Shown: piece by piece, positions 6,542 to 13,337 of the stretch
Numbering within the stretch: the stretch's first letter is position 1
Layout of the letters: each line of letters starts with the position of its first letter
From: Gemmatimonadota bacterium
Lineage (GTDB): Bacteria > Gemmatimonadota > Gemmatimonadetes > Gemmatimonadales > Gemmatimonadaceae
Assembly: GCA_016794735.1 (NCBI GenBank)
Contig: JAEUJK010000705.1
Coordinates: forward strand, 1-15,168
Reading direction: 5' to 3'
DNA length: 15,168 bases
Program-made: the position numbers and the translations under genes
The notes under the pieces: generated by a model
Told to the model about the DNA's origin: nothing
The model's database searches: none
What the model saw: only the letters and a program-made list of their open reading frames with translations

Positions 6542-7864
6542 ATGCAACGCGACGTCGTCATCCTCGGCGGTGGCCCTGGCGGGGCCACCCTGGCCATGCA
6601 CCTGCTCGCCGAAGGGGTGAAGCCCCTGATCGTCGAGAAGGAGACCTTCCCGCGGTATCACATTGGCGAGTCGATGACCGGGGAGGCCGTCAACGTGCTC
6701 CGCTCGCTCGGGCTCGGCCCGATCATCGAGGCCAATGGCCATCCCACGCGAAAGGGCGCCCTCGTGTTAAGCAGCAAGGGGAAGAACTCGTGGTGGGTGC
6801 CGGTCATGCTCCGCGATGCCAACCACGAGCTGGTGGAGGGCGAGGCGTGGCAGGTGCGGCGATCGGTGTTCGACCAGACGCTGCTCGACGAAGCAGTGCG
6901 CCGCGGCGCGGAGCTTGTGAAGGCGCGGGCCGTCGAGGTCGTGCGCGGACCGGATCCCGATGAAGTGCGCGGCGTGGTGATCGAGCACCCGAGCGGCGAG
7001 CGGGAGGTCGTCCACTCGCGGATGCTCTGCGACGTGACCGGGCAGGCGACATGGCTGGCGCACCAGGGGGTGACGAGCCCGAAGGAACCCGGCCGCTACG
7101 ACAAGCAGATCGCGGTCTTTTCCCAGATCCGGAACCCGGTGCGCGGGGAAGGCTTCGACGGCGTCGATCGCCCCACCCATCCGGACAACACGATCATCTT
7201 CTACGCCGAGCTGTATCACTGGGCGTGGTTCATTCCACTCGACGACGAGATCGTGTCGGTGGGGGTCGTCGTGCCCAGCTCGTACTTCGCCAGCAAGGGG
7301 GAAACGAAGGAGGCGTTCCTTCGTCGTGAGCTGAAGGAACTGCATCCCGAGCTGGCGCGCCGCGTCGTGGACACGGAACTCGCCGAGGAGGCCCGGGCGA
7401 TCCCGAACTACTCCTACTTCATCGAGCGGTTTGCCGGCAAGGGATGGCTCTGTGTCGGCGACACGCACCGGTTCATCGACCCGATCTTCTCGTTCGGGTT
7501 GTACCTGACGATGAAGGAGGGGCAACATGCCGCGCCGCTCATTCGCCGCTACCTTGCAGGGGAACTTGGTGATGGGCGCGAGGCTTTTGCGACGCACACG
7601 CGCCGGATGGAGACGGCGATCGATCACTATCAGGACCTCATTGACGGCTTCTGGGGCGAGGCGCAAGGATTTGCTTACCTGGTCAACAACCCGCGGACGC
7701 GAAACCAGGTCATCGACATGTTCGCGGGACGCATTTATGACGTTACGGAACGCGACATCCCGGCCATCAAGGAGATGCGAGCCTTGGCGCGGAAGGCGCG
7801 CGAAGGGGGACGGCTGTATGGCGAGGATCGTCGGCGGTCAGGATTCGTGGCGCCCACGGCCTGA
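6542..7864 (+). CDS. FAD-dependent halogenase-family protein, copy 2
   Basis: This 440-residue paralogue of the preceding flavoprotein is very similar along its whole length by eye. It has the FAD motif G-G-G-P-G-G (9-14), H-I-G-E-S-M-T (40-46), W-A-W-F-I-P (227-232) and G-D-T-H-R-F-I-D-P-I-F-S. It differs at the expected catalytic site: where copy 1 reads R-K-Q-G, this copy reads T-R-K-G, so Arg70 takes the KxG lysine position and Lys71 is one residue later. It may therefore use a shifted lysine, halogenate a different position, or have lost halogenation and act as an oxidase or partner subunit. ATG 6542 matches the start of copy 1; an in-frame TTG at 6446 would add 32 unrelated residues. 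No clear Shine-Dalgarno precedes it. The stop is 6 nt before the first sulfatase-fold gene, so this copy is probably cotranscribed with the array downstream. Confidence 0.84.
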   Translation: MQRDVVILGGGPGGATLAMHLLAEGVKPLIVEKETFPRYHIGESMTGEAVNVLRSLGLGPIIEANGHPTRKGALVLSSKGKNSWWVPVMLRDANHELVEGEAWQVRRSVFDQTLLDEAVRRGAELVKARAVEVVRGPDPDEVRGVVIEHPSGEREVVHSRMLCDVTGQATWLAHQGVTSPKEPGRYDKQIAVFSQIRNPVRGEGFDGVDRPTHPDNTIIFYAELYHWAWFIPLDDEIVSVGVVVPSSYFASKGETKEAFLRRELKELHPELARRVVDTELAEEARAIPNYSYFIERFAGKGWLCVGDTHRFIDPIFSFGLYLTMKEGQHAAPLIRRYLAGELGDGREAFATHTRRMETAIDHYQDLIDGFWGEAQGFAYLVNNPRTRNQVIDMFAGRIYDVTERDIPAIKEMRALARKAREGGRLYGEDRRRSGFVAPTA

Positions 7865-7870
7865 GGTGGC

Positions 7871-9652
7871 ATGACGGGGGACGCTGCTCGGGATTCCCGG
7901 CCGGCGTTCTCCGCGTCTGTGGCGCGAGCTGCTGCACTCGCGGCGCTCGCGTCGGCGGTTCAGCTGCTGTTTGTGTACCGCAAGGTCCACGTGAACGGGA
8001 CCTTTGCCTGGGCATCGCGCGACATCTACTGGACGTCGCCACTCGCGAACATCGTCCTGCTCGTCGCCCTGGCGGCGATCCTCTGGGGCCTGGGTCGCAT
8101 CGTGCCGCGGCTTCGCTCGGCCACCGTGATCGACGCCGCGGTCGGCACCGTCGCGGCCCTCGCCGCCCTGCTGGTCATTGGCGGACTGGCCGAGTGGGCC
8201 GTGCTCTTGCTGGCCCTCGGGGCAGGGGTGCAATGGTCGCGCCTGGGCACCGGCCGCGCGCAGGTGGTGCAGCGCTGGGTGACACGCCTCGGGCTGGCGG
8301 TGGGGCTGCTCTCGATCGTTGGAGGGCTTGGCGAGCGACTCACGCGGTCGCGCCGGGCCGGCGCGGGGGACGTGGCGGCTGCCTCGGGGCCCAACGTGCT
8401 CCTGATCATCTGGGACACGGTGCGGGCAGCGAACCTCGGCCTGTACGGATACGCACGCGCGACGTCGCCTGAGCTGGAGCAGCTCGCGCGCGATGGGGTG
8501 ACGTGGAACTGGGCCATGTCACCTGCGCCGTGGACCCTGCCGTCGCACTGCTCCATGTTCACGGGGCTGCATCCCGGGGAGCACAGCTGTCGCTGGGACG
8601 ATCCCCTGCGCGGCGATACCGTGACGCTGGCCGGTGAGTTCCGACGGCACGGGTGGCGCACCGGCGGTTTTGTCGCGAACCCGTTCTATACGACCGCGGA
8701 GACCGGGCTGCAGCGCGGTTTTGGAGTGTGGGAGGACTTCCGGCTGTCGCCCCGCCAGGTCCTGCTGTCGTCCACGCTGATGCAGACGGCGATTGCGCGT
8801 GACGTGCTCACCGGCGATGGCTGGGCGGGAAAGACGAAGGCGCTGCGCCAGCTCAAGTTGCGAGGCGACCCCAAGCCGTTGAGCGATCGCAAGCTCGCGA
8901 CGCACGTGGTCGACGAGTTCCTCGAATGGCAGGCGCGGGAGCAGCGCCCGTTCTTCGCGGCGCTCAACCTGTTCGACGCGCACGATCCCTACGACCCGCC
9001 GGCACCGTGGCGCACGAAGTTCAGTGCCTCCCCGGATCGCGTGGCGTTGTACGACGGCGGCATCGCCTACATGGACCACGAACTCGGGCGGCTGCTGCGC
9101 GAGCTGGAGCAACGAGGCGCGCTGGCCAACACGGTGGTCGTGGTGACCTCGGACCACGGCGAGATGTTCGGTGAACACGGCATCGAGAACCACGGGCACG
9201 CCCTGTACCTGCCGCTGATCCATGTCCCGCTGGTGATCCGGGCGCCGGGTCGGTTGGCCGCGGGCATCAGGAGCGAATCGACAGTTGGGCTGAGGGACCT
9301 CGGCGCCACCCTGCTCGAGCTGGCGGGGATCTCCGAGCCGGGCCGTTTCCCCGGGCAGTCGCTCGTGCCCACGGCCACCGCGGCCGCGGACACCACCCCC
9401 GGCGCGCGGCTGGTCCTGGCCGAGACCGAGCGATCCAAGCTGTTCTGGGGGAAGGGGCCGGCGCGCGACGGGGCCATGCACGCCCTCATGGATGATCGCT
9501 ACCACTACATTCGGGACGGGAAGGGGCGCGAGGAGCTGTTCCGGTACCGCGTGGACACCGGTCAGACGGAGAACCTCGCGGGGCTCGACACCTCCCGGGC
9601 CGCGTGGTATCGCTCCCGACTCGGGACGGTCAGCCGCCGGCTCGTTCAGTAG
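7871..9652 (+). CDS. Membrane sulfatase-superfamily protein, array copy 1
   Basis: This 593-residue protein has a hydrophobic N-terminal domain (about residues 18-160, four or five membrane segments) and a sulfatase/alkaline-phosphatase-fold domain that should lie outside the inner membrane. Metal-site residues are Asp182 in I-I-W-D-T-V-R and Asp428-His429 in T-S-D-H-G-E. The nucleophile motif reads P-W-T-L-P-S-H, placing Thr222 where type I sulfatases have the Cys converted to formylglycine. It therefore resembles Thr-nucleophile phosphotransferases (EptA, LtaS) in chemistry; Cys227 lies outside the motif. The first of the array's S-R-D-x-x-W-x-x-P-L motifs is at 49-58. ATG 7871 follows a GAGGTGG sequence that overlaps the halogenase stop. 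The substrate is unknown; hydrolysis of, or transfer from, a phospholipid or phospho-glycan are both possible. Confidence 0.87.
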   Translation: MTGDAARDSRPAFSASVARAAALAALASAVQLLFVYRKVHVNGTFAWASRDIYWTSPLANIVLLVALAAILWGLGRIVPRLRSATVIDAAVGTVAALAALLVIGGLAEWAVLLLALGAGVQWSRLGTGRAQVVQRWVTRLGLAVGLLSIVGGLGERLTRSRRAGAGDVAAASGPNVLLIIWDTVRAANLGLYGYARATSPELEQLARDGVTWNWAMSPAPWTLPSHCSMFTGLHPGEHSCRWDDPLRGDTVTLAGEFRRHGWRTGGFVANPFYTTAETGLQRGFGVWEDFRLSPRQVLLSSTLMQTAIARDVLTGDGWAGKTKALRQLKLRGDPKPLSDRKLATHVVDEFLEWQAREQRPFFAALNLFDAHDPYDPPAPWRTKFSASPDRVALYDGGIAYMDHELGRLLRELEQRGALANTVVVVTSDHGEMFGEHGIENHGHALYLPLIHVPLVIRAPGRLAAGIRSESTVGLRDLGATLLELAGISEPGRFPGQSLVPTATAAADTTPGARLVLAETERSKLFWGKGPARDGAMHALMDDRYHYIRDGKGREELFRYRVDTGQTENLAGLDTSRAAWYRSRLGTVSRRLVQ

Positions 9653-9653
9653 C

Positions 9654-9675
9654 CCCCGAGCCTGTTGAGTCGGGG
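9654..9675. other. Weak hairpin between array copies 1 and 2
   Basis: CCCCGA and TCGGGG pair around a 10-nt loop immediately after the stop of copy 1, in the only sizeable gap (72 nt) within the array. The stem is short and no T-tract follows. At most it may modulate readthrough or RNA stability. Confidence 0.25.
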
Positions 9676-9724
9676 TGCGGCCGGTCGTCTGATAGGGGTT
9701 CCCCGCGTCACGATTTCCAACGCC

Positions 9725-11566
9725 ATGGCAGCTCCCGCAACCGATTCCTCCCAGGCCCGGCTGGCGCCGCGCACGCTCTGGTGGCTGGCCAGTGGACTGG
9801 CCATGGTCTCCGCGCTCTGGTTCACGCTCCGGGGGGCCACCAAGGTCTTCCTGCTGGGCGGCTTCGGCGCGATCTCGCGGGACGTGTTGTGGATGTCGCC
9901 GCTCGGCCACCTGATGCTCTTCGTGGTGGCGGCCGTTCCCCTCCTGCTGGTCACCCGTGCGCTGTCCGCGCCGCGCGGTCTCGCGCTGGCGGTCACGCTG
10001 CTCGGGGCGATGGCGGTACATGCGGTCCTGTTGCCCTGGACGCAGCTCGGGATCTACGCAGCGATCGTCTTGTCGTTAGGCGCCGGGACCGCGCTGGCGC
10101 GCGCGCTGGGCCGCCGCGGCGAGGCCGGGACGGAGCGATTGATGCGCGGGCTGGCACTCGGCATCGGCGCCTGTTTCGCGATGGGCGCGCTCGGGACCTC
10201 GATCACCGGGGCCGTGCGCGGGATGATGGCGCGACGGGCGCTCCCTCCGGCACCAGCCGGTGCGCCGAACGTCGTGTTCCTCGTCCTCGATACGTTCCGT
10301 GCCTCGACGATGTCGACGTATGGTTCGACCCGGGGCCTCACGCCAGCCCTGGACGCGCTGGCGGCGCGAGGGACGACCTTCGAGTGGGCGATGTCGAATG
10401 CCGGGTGGACGTTGCCCGCCCACGCCACGCTTTTCACCGGGCATTACCAGCAGCGGCTCAACACCGATTTCGAACGGGCCCTCAATACGCGTGAGCCGGT
10501 GATCGCCGAGGCGTTCGCGGCGCACGGCTACGAAACCGCGGGATTCGTGGGCAACCTGCACTACACGTCGTGGGAGTCCGGACTCGCGCGCGGGTTCCAG
10601 CGCTGGGAAGATTATCCGCGCTCGTTGGAGATGGTGCTCAAGAGCACCTTGCATGGGCAGACGGTGATGGTGGAGGAGATGCTGCGCGCGACGTCACGCG
10701 CGCGCTTCCTCCGCGGGCTGCGTCGCAAGCGACTGATGGTGCAGCCCAAGCCCGAGGGGCCGCCGGTGCAGGCCGGCGACATCACCGATCGTTTCCTCTC
10801 GTGGCAGCGCGGGCGCGATGCGTCGCGCCCCTTCTTTGCGTTCTTCAACTACTTCGACGCGCACCGCCCGTACCTCGCCCCGGCGCCGTATGCGCGCACG
10901 CAGGCGGACGAAGACACGACGATGGCGGGTTACGAACGCGATGTGCGGTACATGGACGGGGAAATTGCGCGCATGCTGGCGTCGCTCGATTCCGCGGGCG
11001 CCCTAGCCAACACGCTCATTGTCGTCACCGCCGACCACGGTGAGCACTTCGGGGAACGTGGGCTGTACGGCCATGCCAATTCCGTCTACACGCGGCTGCT
11101 GCACGTGCCGCTCGTGTTCGTGCAGCCGGGGAAGGTGCCCGTGGGGCGGGTGCCGTCGGAGGTCTCGCTGCGCGACGTGCCCGCGACGATCCTGGACCTT
11201 GCGGGCCTCCGGGATGCCACCTATCCCGGTCACTCGCTGGCGGCAGTTTGGGCCGACTCGAGCGCGGCGCGCAGTGCGGTGATCGCCCAGCACTTGCCGT
11301 CGTCCGGGCGTGACCCGGCGGAGCCGGCATCCGAGCAGGGGATGACCGCGGTGCTCGATGGCACCTGGCACTGGGTGCGCACGATGCGTCGCGCGATCGA
11401 GGAGGTCTATCGCTACCGGGAGGATCCCGACGAGCTCCGCAGCCTGGTTGGCACCGACAGCGCCATGAACAGCCGGGACGCGCTGCTGGACCGGTACCGC
11501 GAGGCCATCCGGACGGATCTCAAGTCGGCGCGGGCGAACAACGGAGGCGCGAGCGGCCGTGACTGA
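9725..11566 (+). CDS. Membrane sulfatase-superfamily protein, array copy 2
   Basis: This 613-residue paralogue has the same plan: N-terminal membrane segments with S-R-D-V-L-W-M-S-P-L at 51-60, then the sulfatase-fold domain. Asp189 in L-V-L-D-T-F-R and Asp437-His438 in T-A-D-H-G-E are metal ligands by family comparison, and Thr229 in G-W-T-L-P-A-H is the likely nucleophile. It is the most divergent copy by eye: P-A-H replaces P-S-H, F-D-A-H-R-P-Y-L replaces the D-A-H-D-P-Y-D form, G-H-Y-Q-Q-R follows the nucleophile region, and it lacks the Arg-Asn-Gly-Asp segment near the C-terminus of copies 3 and 4. It may therefore act on a different substrate. ATG 9725 aligns with the paralogues; an in-frame TTG at 9665 would add 20 residues. 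No good Shine-Dalgarno precedes ATG 9725. Its last 8 nt overlap the start of copy 3. Confidence 0.86.
   Translation: MAAPATDSSQARLAPRTLWWLASGLAMVSALWFTLRGATKVFLLGGFGAISRDVLWMSPLGHLMLFVVAAVPLLLVTRALSAPRGLALAVTLLGAMAVHAVLLPWTQLGIYAAIVLSLGAGTALARALGRRGEAGTERLMRGLALGIGACFAMGALGTSITGAVRGMMARRALPPAPAGAPNVVFLVLDTFRASTMSTYGSTRGLTPALDALAARGTTFEWAMSNAGWTLPAHATLFTGHYQQRLNTDFERALNTREPVIAEAFAAHGYETAGFVGNLHYTSWESGLARGFQRWEDYPRSLEMVLKSTLHGQTVMVEEMLRATSRARFLRGLRRKRLMVQPKPEGPPVQAGDITDRFLSWQRGRDASRPFFAFFNYFDAHRPYLAPAPYARTQADEDTTMAGYERDVRYMDGEIARMLASLDSAGALANTLIVVTADHGEHFGERGLYGHANSVYTRLLHVPLVFVQPGKVPVGRVPSEVSLRDVPATILDLAGLRDATYPGHSLAAVWADSSAARSAVIAQHLPSSGRDPAEPASEQGMTAVLDGTWHWVRTMRRAIEEVYRYREDPDELRSLVGTDSAMNSRDALLDRYREAIRTDLKSARANNGGASGRD
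11543..11547 (+). promoter_or_regulatory. Ribosome-binding site for array copy 3
   Basis: GGAGG lies inside the end of copy 2, 11 nt before the GTG at 11559. It supports that GTG as the start of copy 3 even though it overlaps the previous stop (GTGACTGA). It is one of the few clear Shine-Dalgarno sequences in the window. Confidence 0.6.
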
Positions 11567-13337
11567 ACACCCACCACCCCGGTGGTGGTATCCCCTGTCG
11601 GTGGCGGTGTTGCTCGGCACCACGTCGGGGACGCTGCACGCGGCGCTCACCTGGGGTCGCCGGGTTTTCCTCGACCGCTTCACGTGGACGAGTCGCGACC
11701 TGGCCTGGATGGCGCCGCTCGGTGACGTGGTGCTGTTCCTGGTGCCCGCCGCGGTGTGGGCGCTGGCCATCGCCCTTGGCTGGCGCCGAGGGGCCCGCGT
11801 GGTCACCCTCTTCACGTTAGGTGCGCTGGCCGCGACGAGTGTGGTCCTTCACCTCACGGGGCTCCATCCCCTGGCAACGGTGGCATTGGGGCTCGGGGTT
11901 GGTGTGCGCCTGGCCCAATGGGGCGTGCGTGCTCCCGAGCGTGCAGCCATGTGGGGCCGTCGTGCCGCGACGCTGAGCCTCGTGGGGGTGCTCGCGCTGA
12001 TGGTGGCCGAGCGGCGTCCCGGGTCAAGCGCGGCCCCCGCAGCGCCCGGGCGGCCGAACGTGCTGGTCCTGATCTGGGATACCGTTCGTGCGGCCAACAC
12101 GTCGCTGCATGGCTACGAGCGACCCACCACCCCGGCGCTCCAGGCGATGGCGGCGGAGGGTACGATGTTCGCGACCGCGATCTCGCCGTCGTCGTGGACG
12201 CTGCCGTCGCACGGATCGATGTTCACCGGCGTCGAGTCGGCGCGACTCTCCGCGAGCTGGCGTCGCCCGCTGGATGCTGCGCACCCGTCGGTGGCCGAGG
12301 TGCTGCGAGACGATGGGTACCGCACGGGAGCGTTTGTCGGGAACCTGTTCTACACACACCACGAGTCCGGCGTGGATCGCGGCTTCACCACGTTGCGGGA
12401 CTTCCGCCGCTCCCCGCGCCAGCTGTTCTGGTCGACCACGCTCGGGCAGACGCGGCTGCTCACGCGGCTGGCGTGGGCGCGTTCGCCCGGCGAATGGTGG
12501 ACGCACCTGCGGGAGTTCCAGCTGCGCCTGCCCGCCGAGGCGCGCAGCGACCGACGTCGCGCGTCCGAGATCACCAGCGAGTTCCTCGACTGGCAAGCCG
12601 GGTCGGTGACCCCGTTCTTCGCCTTCCTCAACCTGTACGACGCCCACGATCCCTACGACGCCCCCGAGGGGTACGACTCGCTGTTCGCGCGTCCGCAGGC
12701 CCCGCGTGATGCCTATGACGCGGGAATCCGCTACATGGACGATGAGCTGCAGCGCGTGCTGCAGGTCCTCCGCGAGCGCGGCGTCCTGGACCAGACGCTC
12801 GTGATCGTGACCTCGGACCATGGCGAGCAGTGGGGCGAGCATGGGCTGCACAACCACGGCAATTCGCTCTACCTCCCGGTGATCCACGTGCCACTCGTTA
12901 TGCGGCTGCCTGGCGTGGTGCCGGCGGGGGCGCGCCTCGACGCGCCCGTGTCCCTCACTGACCTTGCGTCCACCATCCTCGCCGTGACTGGAACCACGCG
13001 GGCCACCCTCCCCGGTCGGTCGCTGCTCGCCGGCGGCCGTGGGGTAGTCATTGCCGAGACCGAGGCGCTCGACCCGTCGGCGCGCGCGCGCTCCCCGGCC
13101 GAACATGGGCCGCTGGCGTCGATCGTGCGCGATTCGCTGCAGTACCTGCGCAACGGGGACAGCACCTACCAGCTCTTCGATATCGTGCGGGACCCGGCGC
13201 AGGCCCACGACCTCACGGGGACCCCGGCCGGATGTGTGGCTGCCGTGGCGCTCGACAGCATCCTGCGCGCCCATGCGGCGCTGCCCAGGACCCCGGCGTT
13301 CGCGATGGCCCGCTGCACCGCGGTGGCTGGCTCATGA
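11559..13337 (+). CDS. Membrane sulfatase-superfamily protein, array copy 3
   Basis: This 592-residue protein starts at a GTG that overlaps the stop of copy 2 by 8 nt, which suggests translational coupling. The N-terminal membrane domain carries S-R-D-L-A-W-M-A-P-L at 45-54. The sulfatase-fold domain has Asp174 (L-I-W-D-T-V-R), the nucleophile motif S-W-T-L-P-S-H with Thr214, F-L-N-L-Y-D-A-H-D-P-Y-D, and Asp420-His421 (T-S-D-H-G-E). No formylglycine Cys is present. Between the nucleophile and the cap it keeps the array's shared F-Y-T-x-x-E-S-G and S-T-T-L-x-Q-T segments. By motif wording it is closest to copies 1 and 4. Likely role: transfer or removal of a phospho- or sulfo-type head group on an envelope component, with unknown specificity. 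Its last bases overlap the start of copy 4. Confidence 0.87.
   Translation: MTEHPPPRWWYPLSVAVLLGTTSGTLHAALTWGRRVFLDRFTWTSRDLAWMAPLGDVVLFLVPAAVWALAIALGWRRGARVVTLFTLGALAATSVVLHLTGLHPLATVALGLGVGVRLAQWGVRAPERAAMWGRRAATLSLVGVLALMVAERRPGSSAAPAAPGRPNVLVLIWDTVRAANTSLHGYERPTTPALQAMAAEGTMFATAISPSSWTLPSHGSMFTGVESARLSASWRRPLDAAHPSVAEVLRDDGYRTGAFVGNLFYTHHESGVDRGFTTLRDFRRSPRQLFWSTTLGQTRLLTRLAWARSPGEWWTHLREFQLRLPAEARSDRRRASEITSEFLDWQAGSVTPFFAFLNLYDAHDPYDAPEGYDSLFARPQAPRDAYDAGIRYMDDELQRVLQVLRERGVLDQTLVIVTSDHGEQWGEHGLHNHGNSLYLPVIHVPLVMRLPGVVPAGARLDAPVSLTDLASTILAVTGTTRATLPGRSLLAGGRGVVIAETEALDPSARARSPAEHGPLASIVRDSLQYLRNGDSTYQLFDIVRDPAQAHDLTGTPAGCVAAVALDSILRAHAALPRTPAFAMARCTAVAGS

Noticed and set aside
8534..8551. 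Cys227 of array copy 1 as a formylglycine site
   Set aside because: The Cys is five residues after the aligned nucleophile position, is not followed by x-P-S-R, and is absent from the other copies.
13232..13333. N-terminal extension of array copy 4
   Set aside because: The extra residues are copy 3 coding sequence in another frame. The ATG at 13334 overlaps the copy 3 stop and matches the paralogues' N-termini.
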